The notes under the pieces are model-generated. The model did not search any database. It was not told the DNA's origin and was given only the letters and a program-made list of their open reading frames with translations. The position numbers were made by a program, and so were the translations under genes. Shown piece after piece: positions 18,246 through 27,609 of a DNA stretch of 64,000 nucleotides. The DNA comes from Chondrinema litorale (GTDB taxonomy: Bacteria > Bacteroidota > Bacteroidia > Cytophagales > Flammeovirgaceae). Where the stretch lies: the NCBI RefSeq assembly GCF_026250525.1, contig NZ_CP111064.1:32630-96629 (forward strand). Reading direction: 5' to 3'. How positions within the stretch are numbered: the first letter of the stretch is position 1; each line of letters starts with the position of its first letter.

Positions 18246-21200
18246 TTAACTTTCTGATAATTGCTTTTTCTACAGATTCGTGACTTGGCTTTTCACCTTC
18301 CCACAACCATTTAAGATGCACTTTACTTCTATTAAATGTTGAAAGAAATACTGGTAGTAAGAGCACTAATAAAAAAGAACCCAATAGTAAGCCATAAGCA
18401 ATAGTAATAGCCATCGGAATAAGGAATTGTGCTTGAAAACTACGTTCTAGTATTAAAGGAGCAAGACCAGCAGTTGTTGTAATTGTTGTTAAAAAGATAG
18501 GTCTGAAACGCGAAATAGCAGTTTCCCTTAATGCTTCATCGTATTTGAGACCGTCTTTAAGATAAATATTAAAAGCTCCTACAAACACAAGCCCATCGTT
18601 TATTATTACTCCAATAAGAGCTATAAACCCCAAAAATGAAAGCAAACTCATTGGTTGACCATGAATAAAATGCCCCCAACTCATACCGATTATACCAAAT
18701 GGTACAACCATTAAAAGGGCAACGGCTTGACTAACAGATCGGAAAGTTATAATTAAAAGCGCAATCATAATAACTAGTACTACAGGCCCCACTTTGGCTA
18801 TTGAAGCCCCCATTTTTGCTGTTTCTCTTTGCTGGCCATCTAGCGCTATATTTACATCAGAATACCTCTTTGCTATTTTCGGAATTACATCAGATGAAAC
18901 TTTTCCTATCATTTCTGTAGCTGAAATATCAAAAGAAGCAATTTCTCCCTCTACAGTAATTTGTCGTTTCCCATCTAAGTGATTAATTTTTATTAGACCT
19001 TTTACTGGTACAATATCGGCTATTTCACTCACTGGAACTAAATCGCCTTGTGGCGTTCTAATTCTCATATTTTTCAACTCCTCTATATCATCACGATTTT
19101 TTAATGAGTAGCGAACCCAAACTTTTACTTCATCATCTCCTCTTTGTAGGCGTTGAGCTTCAAAACCAAAAAAGCCATTCCTAATTTGTTGAATTACAGT
19201 TCTAGGATTTAAACCAAGACCTCTTCCTGTTTCATTGAGTCTTATATTAATTTCGGGTTGGTCAGCTTTATCATTAGTTACAATATCTTTAACCATTCCA
19301 GTTTCTAATAACTCCTCTTTAAAATCGGCAACTGCGGCTCTTAATCGGTTAAAATCTTCTCCCGAGAAAGAAACATTTAGTGGTTTACCAAATGGGGTTG
19401 CAGTTTCGAAACTTAACTGAGTAGCATTCGGAACAGCCCCTACTGCATCTCGTAAATCTGAAGCTACTTCAAAACTTCTTAAATCTCTTTGTTCTGATGA
19501 TACCAGATAAAAGGTTAATTTTCCCTCATTGCTATTTCTACCTAGAAAAATTTCTCTATTAGTAATAATTGTTTGCCCAAGTTCTTCTTCATATTTTTTT
19601 TCTAGATCTATTGCAGCTTGTTCAATCTTAAGCACTGCCTCTTCTGTAATTGTTTCTGAAGTTCCACTAGGAAATTCTATGGTAACATCTACTTGTGTTT
19701 GCTCTATATTCGGGAAGAATGTAGTTTTAATAATTCCACCACGAATTGCTCCAAATGTTACTATAAGCAAAGTAATAGCTGTCATAAAACTGAATACTTT
19801 GTACTTGAGGGTAAAATCCAGAATAGGTACAAAAAATACATCTCTGAATTTTAATAGCATATTTTCAACTTTTATCTTAAGCTTATTTGGCTTTACATCG
19901 TGAGATAAATCTTTGATATGAACCAAGTGAGCTGGTAAAAAAAGGAGTACTTCAACAAGAGAAAAACCCAAAGCAAATATTACTACCAACGCAACATCGG
20001 AAAAGAATTCTCCTAGCTGCCCATCTATAAAAAAGAAGAAAGCGAAAGCCACGCATGTTGTTGCAATAGCTGAGAAAATAGCTGGTAGTACTTCTAGTGT
20101 TCCATCGAGTACAGCCTGAAATCTAGTTTTACCTTTTTCAAAATGCTGAAACACATTTTCACCTACGACTATACCATCATCAACCAAAATACCTACAACG
20201 AGTATCATCCCAAATAATGACAATACATTGATGGTAACACCATACAAGTTTAACAAAACAAACATACCGAGAAAGGAAATTGGAATACCCAATGCTACCC
20301 ACATTGCCAATCTTATTCTGAGGAATAGTGCTAATAAAATGAAAACAAGTACTGCACCCAAAATTCCATTCTCAGTTAAAAGATTAATTCTTTCGCTTAA
20401 AACATCAGTGCCGTCTCTTACAAGAATAGCATTTACCACACTATTTTGCGAATTAAATTCATCAAGATAATTTCTTATGCTTTCAGCTGCATCTAAAATA
20501 TTCTCTTCATTTAATGTATTAACTGTAACCAATACAGCTTTCTCACCATTATAAAATGCTTTGTTAGTTCCTTCATCCCAACTCTCTTTAATGCTTGCAA
20601 CATCTTTTAATCTAATTACATTTCCATTATCTAGCGTTCTTAACACCAGATTCATGAGTTGATTGGCATTATACAATTTTTGATCTGACCTTATTATAAC
20701 TTCGGTCTCTGCTTTTATACGTCCTCCTGTAAATTGTATATTTTCATTTTGAATGGCTATGGCAACATCTTCAAAGTTTAAATTGTAAGCTCGAAGTTTA
20801 CTTTCTTCTAAAGCTACTACTATTTCTTCTTCGGTAAAACCAGTCACATCAATCTTAGAAATATTGGGCAATGCTCTCAAACCATCTTCCAATGCTTCTG
20901 ATCTTTCTTTTAATGTTGCTAAAGGTACATCACCGACAAGTGCAATTTTAGCTGTAAAGTTTTCATTCTCCCTTACATAAACTACCAACCTTTCCATATC
21001 TTCTGGAAAATTACTTATTTGGTCAACTGCATTTTTTACATCCTGTAAAACTAAATCTGCATTTTGGTTGAGCTCAAGTTCTATTTCTATATTGGCAGTA
21101 TTTTCAGATGATGTTGACGTAACTCGATCTATACCTGTAACACTTTTAAGGTTATCTTCTATTTTTAGAACGATCCCCTCTTCTACTTCTCTAGGAGATG

Positions 21201-21363
21201 CACCGGGATAAGTAGCTTCAACTACTATAAACTTTTCATCCTGTGCAGGAAAAAAAGACGAGTTCATTCTAGAAGCCATTAATACACCCATAAATGTTAT
21301 AAGTGCAATTAAAAGATTTACTAGTAACTCGTTTTTTATAAAAAACTTAATGATATTCTTCAT
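18220..21363 (-). CDS. RND-family efflux transporter (AcrB/MexB-like)
   Basis: 1047 aa inner-membrane proton-driven pump. It has the typical layout of TM1 near residue 14-30, a large periplasmic loop, TM2-6 (about 330-540), a second loop and TM8-12 (about 860-1030). Recognisable motifs include ATYPGASPREVEEGIVLKIE, GILVDDGIVVGENV (TM4 Asp pair) and FIALIGVIINDGLV. It lacks the HAE1-specific pattern of multidrug AcrB but fits the broad AcrB/AcrD/AcrF family. Substrate cannot be told from sequence. Confidence 0.93.
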   Translation of the reverse strand: MKNIIKFFIKNELLVNLLIALITFMGVLMASRMNSSFFPAQDEKFIVVEATYPGASPREVEEGIVLKIEDNLKSVTGIDRVTSTSSENTANIEIELELNQNADLVLQDVKNAVDQISNFPEDMERLVVYVRENENFTAKIALVGDVPLATLKERSEALEDGLRALPNISKIDVTGFTEEEIVVALEESKLRAYNLNFEDVAIAIQNENIQFTGGRIKAETEVIIRSDQKLYNANQLMNLVLRTLDNGNVIRLKDVASIKESWDEGTNKAFYNGEKAVLVTVNTLNEENILDAAESIRNYLDEFNSQNSVVNAILVRDGTDVLSERINLLTENGILGAVLVFILLALFLRIRLAMWVALGIPISFLGMFVLLNLYGVTINVLSLFGMILVVGILVDDGIVVGENVFQHFEKGKTRFQAVLDGTLEVLPAIFSAIATTCVAFAFFFFIDGQLGEFFSDVALVVIFALGFSLVEVLLFLPAHLVHIKDLSHDVKPNKLKIKVENMLLKFRDVFFVPILDFTLKYKVFSFMTAITLLIVTFGAIRGGIIKTTFFPNIEQTQVDVTIEFPSGTSETITEEAVLKIEQAAIDLEKKYEEELGQTIITNREIFLGRNSNEGKLTFYLVSSEQRDLRSFEVASDLRDAVGAVPNATQLSFETATPFGKPLNVSFSGEDFNRLRAAVADFKEELLETGMVKDIVTNDKADQPEINIRLNETGRGLGLNPRTVIQQIRNGFFGFEAQRLQRGDDEVKVWVRYSLKNRDDIEELKNMRIRTPQGDLVPVSEIADIVPVKGLIKINHLDGKRQITVEGEIASFDISATEMIGKVSSDVIPKIAKRYSDVNIALDGQQRETAKMGASIAKVGPVVLVIMIALLIITFRSVSQAVALLMVVPFGIIGMSWGHFIHGQPMSLLSFLGFIALIGVIINDGLVFVGAFNIYLKDGLKYDEALRETAISRFRPIFLTTITTTAGLAPLILERSFQAQFLIPMAITIAYGLLLGSFLLVLLLPVFLSTFNRSKVHLKWLWEGEKPSHESVEKAIIRKLNENQYEKY

Positions 21364-21400
21364 TAGATAAATTGATTTAGAGCTATAATTTATGCTACTA

Positions 21401-22519
21401 CTACATTTCTATCACTTCAGTACCTTCAAATGCACTGTTTTTTTTATCAATAATTACCTTCTCCCCATCTTTTAGCCCTACTGCAATAAAATCGTTTACA
21501 TTCTGATTATGCACTTCTATTTTTTTCTTTATAGCCTTTCCATTTTGCGCAACTAATACAAAAGTTTGGTCAACGAGTGATTCTATAGGTAAGATAGTTG
21601 CATGTTCAAAAGTGGTACTTTCGATATGGCCATTTAGATAAAGACCACTTCTAAGACGTTGATCGTTTAGTTGAAAATATACCTTTACCAGTTGCGTAGT
21701 AGGATCAATTTTGTTATTGATTCTTATGAGAGTTCCTTCATGAGTATCACTCCCCTTAACATCAGTAAATTGTACTTTTTTCCCTTTTTCTAAATAACTA
21801 AGTTGATCATAAGCAATAGAAGCTTCTATTTCAAAAGTTCCATTTTTAATAAATTCACCAAGTTGCTGTCCTGTTCTTACTAGTGTTCCCTGATCTATAA
21901 ATGTTTCTGTAAGTGAACCAGTAAACGGTGCTCTAATTACATATTTACTGAGTCTCTCTTCAGATTCTAGAATACTGTAATAATTAGAGTAAATGCTTCT
22001 GCCAGTAAGAAAAAACTTTAACTGCTCATTTTTAACCTCTGGTAGAGCAGCTATATTTTTATCAATATCATAATTTAATAAGTAATCTTTCCAAGCTGCG
22101 TAATCGTCAGGATAATCTAACTTTAAGTCTGGTAGCACCTGTGCCAATAGACTTGAAAACTGACTTTTAATAGATGCTAATGAACGTATAAACTCTCCTT
22201 TATCTATCTTTAACATTACTTCTCCCTTCGAAAAAGTATTACCTGTTTTGAATGGTCTTACACCATAAGTAGATACACCAGAAACTTCAGCAAATAAATC
22301 TACCTGTTCTGAGGCAATCAACCTTCCTGTAATTTCAATTTTAGATTTAATAGTCTCTTGATGCACTTCTTTTGTTCTTACCACAAAGCGGTTTACAGTT
22401 TCCGCTTTTTCCTTTTCGATATCTTCACTTCCTGTACTAGAAAGCAATCTTGAAAGCATTACACCTATTATGAGTATGGCAATACCTGCAACACTTATAT
22501 ATAGTTTTCTTTTATCCAT
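21401..22519 (-). CDS. RND periplasmic adaptor (membrane fusion protein, HlyD/AcrA-like)
   Basis: 372 aa, N-terminal transmembrane anchor (about residues 7-25), then lipoyl-like and beta-barrel segments: ASEQVDLFAEVSGVSTYGV, GTLVRTGQQLGEF, LRSGLYLNGHIES. Links the RND pump to the TolC-like duct. It starts 2 bases after the tetR stop codon, so the regulator and pump are one transcription unit. Confidence 0.9.
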   Translation of the reverse strand: MDKRKLYISVAGIAILIIGVMLSRLLSSTGSEDIEKEKAETVNRFVVRTKEVHQETIKSKIEITGRLIASEQVDLFAEVSGVSTYGVRPFKTGNTFSKGEVMLKIDKGEFIRSLASIKSQFSSLLAQVLPDLKLDYPDDYAAWKDYLLNYDIDKNIAALPEVKNEQLKFFLTGRSIYSNYYSILESEERLSKYVIRAPFTGSLTETFIDQGTLVRTGQQLGEFIKNGTFEIEASIAYDQLSYLEKGKKVQFTDVKGSDTHEGTLIRINNKIDPTTQLVKVYFQLNDQRLRSGLYLNGHIESTTFEHATILPIESLVDQTFVLVAQNGKAIKKKIEVHNQNVNDFIAVGLKDGEKVIIDKKNSAFEGTEVIEM

Positions 22520-22521
22520 TT

Positions 22522-23139
22522 TTATGATTTTATACTATTAATAAATCTTTTGAAAGCTGCCAAAAACAAATCTGTAACTTCCATATCTGGTAACAACATA
22601 GATTTTCTCTTAGCGATAATATTTTTATTATCATGCATTTTAAAGAATGTGTATCCTTTTAATAGGCATACCATATTTAAGAAATACTCTTGAACTTTCA
22701 CTTCGTCCTCTTCTCCTGTAATTTCGGTTAAAAGCCCCAAGACCATACCTTTAATTTTGATCATATAATTGCTCAATTCAAGGTTATGCCATTCAGGATT
22801 ATCGGCATCAAACATCATATGATGTAGCGTGTTGTGCTTTGTTACAAACTCGAATCTAGCCAATGCCAAAGCACAAAGTTTATCTTCGGCAGAATGTTGC
22901 GCGTTTATTTTTTCATAGGTGCTATTAATTAATAGTTCGAATCCATCTTTTACTATGTGCCTATATAAATCATCTTTGTTTTTAAAAAACTCATAAACTA
23001 TAGGTGGTGTATAGAGTACCTTATCGGCAACTCTTCTAATTGTTACTTTATGCCAACCTTCACTCTCTGCTATTTCTAGTGCTGCTTGTTTTATGGCTTC
23101 TCTTACTCTTTTTTTTCTTTCTTCTTTCTTATCTAACAT
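22522..23139 (-). CDS. TetR-family regulator of the efflux operon
   Basis: 205 aa with an N-terminal TetR helix-turn-helix (about residues 10-56: EIAESEGWHKVTIRRVADKV, YTPPIVYEFFKNKDDLYRHI) and a variable ligand-binding C-terminus (TetR_C_33/WHG-like by shape). It is the first gene of the efflux operon, and a long palindrome sits directly upstream, so autorepression of the whole operon is likely. Confidence 0.92.
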   Translation of the reverse strand: MLDKKEERKKRVREAIKQAALEIAESEGWHKVTIRRVADKVLYTPPIVYEFFKNKDDLYRHIVKDGFELLINSTYEKINAQHSAEDKLCALALARFEFVTKHNTLHHMMFDADNPEWHNLELSNYMIKIKGMVLGLLTEITGEEDEVKVQEYFLNMVCLLKGYTFFKMHDNKNIIAKRKSMLLPDMEVTDLFLAAFKRFINSIKS

Positions 23140-23146
23140 AATTATA

Positions 23147-23187
23147 AAAATCTAACATTGTTAGGTAATATAACAAAGTTAGATTTT
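23147..23187 (-). promoter_or_regulatory. TetR operator overlapping a Bacteroidota promoter
   Basis: Two 17-bp arms (AAAATCTAACaTTGTTA and its complement, one mismatch) separated by 7 bases (GGTAATA). On the - strand the same bases read TTTG, 19-base spacer, TAGATTTT, close to the Bacteroidota -33/-7 consensus (TTTG-N19-TAnnTTTG). The -7 box ends only about 8 bases before the tetR ATG, so a bound repressor would cover both promoter boxes and the transcript would have almost no leader. Confidence 0.8.
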
Positions 23188-23285
23188 GACTACTGTAAAT
23201 GCAAATTATTTTTATAAAATCTAAATTAGAAGTTGTAGGCAGAGCTTAGTTCGTAATACCATAGGGCTTGCTCAACAAGTATATA

Positions 23286-23504
23286 CTATTTAAAACTTGC
23301 TTTTGAGGTGCTTTTCTTTAATACAAGATGTAAAAAAGGCAATCCAACAAACACCATCCAAGGAACTAAAATTAATGTTAGAACTAAAGTACGCAGATAA
23401 ATAGGAAGATTTGTTAAGTATTTTCCAAATAATATATAAAAGACAGTAATAGATGGATAAATCACAATCCAAATCTTAATTGACTGAATTAGCTTTACTT
23501 TCAT
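23286..23504 (-). CDS. Small membrane protein (DUF2798-like)
   Basis: 72 aa, two transmembrane helices (about residues 12-30 and 38-60) with the pattern YPSITVFYILFGKYL and LVPWMVFVGLPFLHLVLKK. It lies 9 bases downstream of the SDR gene on the same strand, so the two are probably co-transcribed. Such small proteins often accompany oxidoreductase or monooxygenase genes in Bacteroidota. Confidence 0.6.
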   Translation of the reverse strand: MKVKLIQSIKIWIVIYPSITVFYILFGKYLTNLPIYLRTLVLTLILVPWMVFVGLPFLHLVLKKSTSKASFK

Positions 23505-23513
23505 ATCAGATTA

Positions 23514-24110
23514 TTAAGGTTTTATGATTTGACCAGTTACTGCTCCAAATAGACTTTTTCTAAATGCATACTCCAATTGCTTCATAGTTGTTGGAGTTTC
23601 GCCTGGAAAATAGGGAAAGTATTGAGGTGAATCTTCTATTACAGTTGGGCTTACGGCATTAATACGCACACTATTTTCTAATTCGATAGAAGCAGCACGT
23701 ACAAAACCTTCCACTGCACCATTAGCAGCAGAAGCATTCGCAAAATTTCGTTGTGGTTCATGTGTTAATGCACCTGTTATTAATGTGAAAGAACCTTTTG
23801 GTCGAATATAATGCTGGCCAATAAGCACAAGGTTGATTTGTCCCATCATTTTACCTTCAATACCAGACCTAAAAGTTTGATCAGTTAGATTTTTCCAAGA
23901 GCCTACAAAAGTTGGACCTGCAGTAGAAACTAATGCATCAAAGGCTCCTGTTTCTAAGAACATATTTTTGATGGATGCAGGGCTGGTAATATCTACTTTT
24001 ACATCGCCAGATGAACGGTTTGCTCTTATTATTTCGTGATTTTCTTTTTGCAAAATACTTGTCAGAAATTGTCCCATAGTGCCTGAAGCACCTACAATAA
24101 TTATTTTCAT
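23514..24110 (-). CDS. Short-chain dehydrogenase/reductase
   Basis: 198 aa from the ATG at 24110, which places the Rossmann motif MKIIIVGASGTMGQ at the N-terminus; a longer start at 24140 adds ten residues. It shows DVKVDITSPAS (cofactor-binding acidic region), STAGPT and the segment FANASAANGAVEGFVRAASIE, in which the usual YxxxK is replaced by NAS..NGA. It is the short SDR subfamily of about 200 aa. NAD(P)-dependent oxidoreductase, substrate unknown. Confidence 0.82.
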   Translation of the reverse strand: MKIIIVGASGTMGQFLTSILQKENHEIIRANRSSGDVKVDITSPASIKNMFLETGAFDALVSTAGPTFVGSWKNLTDQTFRSGIEGKMMGQINLVLIGQHYIRPKGSFTLITGALTHEPQRNFANASAANGAVEGFVRAASIELENSVRINAVSPTVIEDSPQYFPYFPGETPTTMKQLEYAFRKSLFGAVTGQIIKP

Positions 24111-25222
24111 ATGAAATGCTATTTTGTTGATCTTTAGCAAATCTATTTCAACTTACACTGTAATATGTAGGACAAACATCAAGTCATACAGGACATATGT
24201 AAAGTAATATTCAATGAGTTTATTACACCAAATATAAAAGTCTGAATAAACAAAAGTTTGATATATCTGAACCTATCTATAGGTACATTTATGGTATAAT
24301 GTAAAAGGATACATTCAAGCTTGGAATACATGACCCTTTGGAAAAGAAAATATAATTAAAAAAAGCGGCCTAAGTAAAAGTTTAGCAAATTTAGTTAAAA
24401 CTCCATTTTATATCTGCTACTTTCGGATGTTAAAACCTAGAAAGAAAAAAGTTAAAATCACTTCTATATTAAATCAATTGTGAAAATATTTATTTTATAA
24501 GTATGAGTGTTTTTATTTTGCACGATGTATAAGATAATCAATTTTCAAATTAAAATCTATTAAAGAAGTTTGACTTACACCTAAAGTTATAAACCTAAAA
24601 AACATTTGATTATCAGGAAGTTTGAAGTACGCCTTTTAATCTAGGAAAGTAATGTAGAATAAAATTAAAGAAAGAATTCATATAATGGTTTACTTTATAT
24701 TTTTCCCCTAGAATTCTACCATCTATACTATTCACAGCATAATAACTGTGCAGTAAATTTCCATTGCTCATCGCATTATGTCTAAAAATAATTTGTTTAT
24801 TTTTCATGAGATAAAATATTTAAATATTAGTAGTCTCATAAAGATGATGATAACAAAGTATAAAATCACTGCATAAATACTTTGAAAGTTATATAAATCA
24901 CATGTTAAGCCAAGTACTTTGGTTAATATTTTAATTACGTTTGCTTTTTAGATTGATTATTCCCTAGGTGCATTGTAAACTTACAAACGATGCCATCATT
25001 TTATTAAAAAAGCAAGTGCAGGGGAGCAAAAAACAATCTGGAAGACCTATGAAAAATGTAGTTTTTCTGGTTTTAAATACAACACTTTAAAGCTGGTATT
25101 TACTCATTTTTGTCGAATCTAAAAATAAGCTTTATTTAGCGAACCTTTAAAAAATCCTTTCAAATAGAGATTATAATATATTCTAAAAAAATTGAATCTA
25201 TTCATCTTATGAAGATAAAAAA
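24111..25222 (+). other. Gene-poor stretch of about 1.1 kb
   Basis: AT-rich with no well-supported gene other than a weak 64-aa ORF (24613-24807). Upstream of the SDR gene, near 24160-24200, GTAGGACAAACAT and ACAGGACATATGT form an imperfect direct repeat 20 bases apart, a possible regulator-binding site. No RNA gene was seen. Confidence 0.4.
24613..24807 (-). CDS. Possible small protein, unknown
   Basis: 64 aa (begins MKNKQIIFRHNAMSNGN). Its composition is plausible for a soluble protein, but it has no motif, no neighbours in operon and no paralogue in the window. It may be a chance ORF. Confidence 0.3.
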   Translation of the reverse strand: MKNKQIIFRHNAMSNGNLLHSYYAVNSIDGRILGEKYKVNHYMNSFFNFILHYFPRLKGVLQTS

Positions 25223-26080
25223 ATGGAAAAGAATAAAAGAAATTTAAATGAGGACGTTTCTGATAATGCCATTGAATTACTTGGAGTTTTGAAGCACAAC
25301 TTTTATAATTTAAATTTGCTGGAAATACAAGAGCAAAATGTAGAATTAAAGAATATTGTTAAACAAAAAACCAATAAACTAAATGACGTTATTGCCAATA
25401 ATATAAGGTTTATGTCACTTATTGGACATGACCTAAGAAGCCCTTTCACCTCCATTTTAGGAGTCTTAAAATTATTAAAGATAGGTTTAGAGAATTATGA
25501 CAAAGATGAATTTGAGCTACTGATCAATGTGGCTGATAAATCTGTAAACAGTGCATTAAACCTTACAAATAACCTTTTGGCTTGGTCTCTTTTACAAAAT
25601 GATCATCAAAGTTTTTATCCAATAAACATTCACTTTCACGATCTTATCGTAGAAATGATAAGAGAGATAAATCATTTTTCTATAAAAAAACAAATATCAT
25701 TGTATCATACTGTTCCAAAAGATTTATGTATTACAGCAGATATTCAAATGATTAAAGCAGTACTTAGAAATTTGATTATGAATGCTATAAAATTCACAGA
25801 AAAAAATGGAGAAATAATTATAAGTGCAATAGATAAGAAACAATTTGTAGAAATAGAGGTGAGTGATAATGGTATTGGTATGTCTAAGCAAGTTCAAGAA
25901 AATCTCTTTAAGTTTGGAGTAACTAAGTCAATGCTGGGAACAAATAATGAAAAGGGAACTGGTCTGGGTTTATTGCTATGCAAAGAATTCATTGAAATTC
26001 ATTGTGGAAAAATCTATGTAGAAAGTATACTAGAACAAGGAAGTAAATTCAAGTTTCAATTACCATTCTCAAAAATATAA
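25223..26080 (+). CDS. Sensor histidine kinase without a sensor domain
   Basis: 285 aa. A short helical N-terminus leads to a HisKA dimerisation domain with the phospho-acceptor His69 in SLIGHDLRSPF. The HATPase domain follows: N box NLIMNAIKFTEKNG, G1 SDNGIGMS, G2 EKGTGLGLLLCKEF. There is no transmembrane or PAS domain, so it is cytoplasmic and must receive input from a partner. No response regulator is encoded nearby. Confidence 0.88.
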   Translation: MEKNKRNLNEDVSDNAIELLGVLKHNFYNLNLLEIQEQNVELKNIVKQKTNKLNDVIANNIRFMSLIGHDLRSPFTSILGVLKLLKIGLENYDKDEFELLINVADKSVNSALNLTNNLLAWSLLQNDHQSFYPINIHFHDLIVEMIREINHFSIKKQISLYHTVPKDLCITADIQMIKAVLRNLIMNAIKFTEKNGEIIISAIDKKQFVEIEVSDNGIGMSKQVQENLFKFGVTKSMLGTNNEKGTGLGLLLCKEFIEIHCGKIYVESILEQGSKFKFQLPFSKI

Positions 26081-26137
26081 TATAGTGAAGGCCTGAATAA
26101 TTATACTTTGGCTTTCTCCATTCTCAAAAAGTTTTAG

Positions 26138-27343
26138 ATGTACATCATTTTTGCAATTCAGGTCGATCCAGTACTATCAATCCTGGTTGTTCTTTCTATC
26201 GGTATTATATTGACCAGTTTTGTTTTTAAGCTATTAAAACAACCTTATATAATTGCCTATATACTTGTCGGAATTTTTATGGGTCCTAATGGTATGCAGA
26301 TTGTTACTGATGAATCATTAATATCCAACCTGGGTTCATTTGGCTTAGTACTATTGTTGTTTTTTATTGGAATGGAAATTTCACTTCCAAAACTGATTGC
26401 TAATTGGCGGATTTCTGTTTTTGGGACACTTATTCAGGTAGTTTTTAGTGTTGGTGCTGTATGGATAGTTGGCTATTTTCTCAATTGGCAACTAGAGCAT
26501 ATCATTGTACTTGGTTTTGTTATTAGCTTAAGTAGTTCTGCCATTGTCATTAATTTTCTCCAGAATAAAGACTTAATAAGCTCTAAGGTAGGGCAAAATG
26601 TAATTGGAATTTTACTAATACAAGATGTGCTGGTGATACCTATGTTGATTATAATCAATTATATATCTGGCGCGATACCACAACCCAAAGATATTATAAA
26701 GCAAATTATTGGCGCAGGCTTAATCCTTGGCATTATCATTTGGATATTAAAAAATAAAAAAATAAAATTACCATTTGGGACCTACATTAGAAAAGATCAT
26801 GAAATACAAGTGTTTATTGCATTTGCATTTTGCTTTGGTTTCTCTATTATCACTACCTTTTTTGGACTTTCCTCAGCATTAGGAGCATTTGTGGCGGGTA
26901 TTATTGTTTCCTCTGCTGAAGAAACAAAATGGGTGCAAAATAGCCTGTATGCTTTTAGGATAATTTTCGTCGCATTATTTTTTGTATCAATAGGTATGTT
27001 GATTGATCTGAGCTTTTTGATAGAAAATATCGGTATCGTGTCAATTATGGTTTTGCTTGCTTTTCTTACAAACAACTTGATTAATACAATAATCGTGAGG
27101 GTCTTAGGAGAACGCTGGTCAGATAGTTTCTACACTGGTGCTATTTTAGCTCAGATAGGAGAGTTTAGTTTCATACTGGGAGCTACCTCTTATTTTATCG
27201 GGCTTATTTCAGGATATACATACCAACTTATCATTTCTACTATTTCCATTACACTTATTATTAGTCCATTCTGGATTTTTCTTGTAGGAAAAATAATTGC
27301 AAAAAGCAAAAAAGCAAGCTTAGATAGTCAAAAATCAATCTAA
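26138..27343 (+). CDS. Monovalent cation:proton antiporter (CPA2 family)
   Basis: 401 aa, about twelve hydrophobic segments with CPA2/KefB-type motifs: YIIAYILVGIFMGPNGM, GLVLLLFFIGMEISLPKL, SLSSSAIVINFL, ALGAFVAGIIVSSAE. It lacks the RCK/TrkA-N C-terminal domain found in long KefB/KefC proteins. Exchanges K+ or Na+ for H+ across the inner membrane. 57 bases after the histidine kinase gene, so possibly the same transcript. Confidence 0.88.
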   Translation: MYIIFAIQVDPVLSILVVLSIGIILTSFVFKLLKQPYIIAYILVGIFMGPNGMQIVTDESLISNLGSFGLVLLLFFIGMEISLPKLIANWRISVFGTLIQVVFSVGAVWIVGYFLNWQLEHIIVLGFVISLSSSAIVINFLQNKDLISSKVGQNVIGILLIQDVLVIPMLIIINYISGAIPQPKDIIKQIIGAGLILGIIIWILKNKKIKLPFGTYIRKDHEIQVFIAFAFCFGFSIITTFFGLSSALGAFVAGIIVSSAEETKWVQNSLYAFRIIFVALFFVSIGMLIDLSFLIENIGIVSIMVLLAFLTNNLINTIIVRVLGERWSDSFYTGAILAQIGEFSFILGATSYFIGLISGYTYQLIISTISITLIISPFWIFLVGKIIAKSKKASLDSQKSI

Positions 27344-27609
27344 TATGTGCGATATATACAAGCCTTTATAATTAAAGTATAATGCTTCCAGACTCAGATA
27401 TATAGACTTTTGTCAAGAAGAGAAATTTTCACAAAGCAACCACCTAAAATCAAAGGTGTGCCAGACTGTCAAAGTAAAATAATCAGTATAAAGATGGGTA
27501 GTACCAAACAAAACAAAGACCTGAAAGGGTAATTTTTTAGGTATCATTCGATTCTTGATGCTAAAAGAGCTGGCCTTGGTTTAAAAATTTAAAATCAATC
27601 AAAATCGTT

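Noticed and set aside
18794..20470. Several + strand ORFs of 60-120 codons opposite the RND transporter gene
   Set aside because: They are antisense shadows of a clearly coding gene and have no protein-like pattern.
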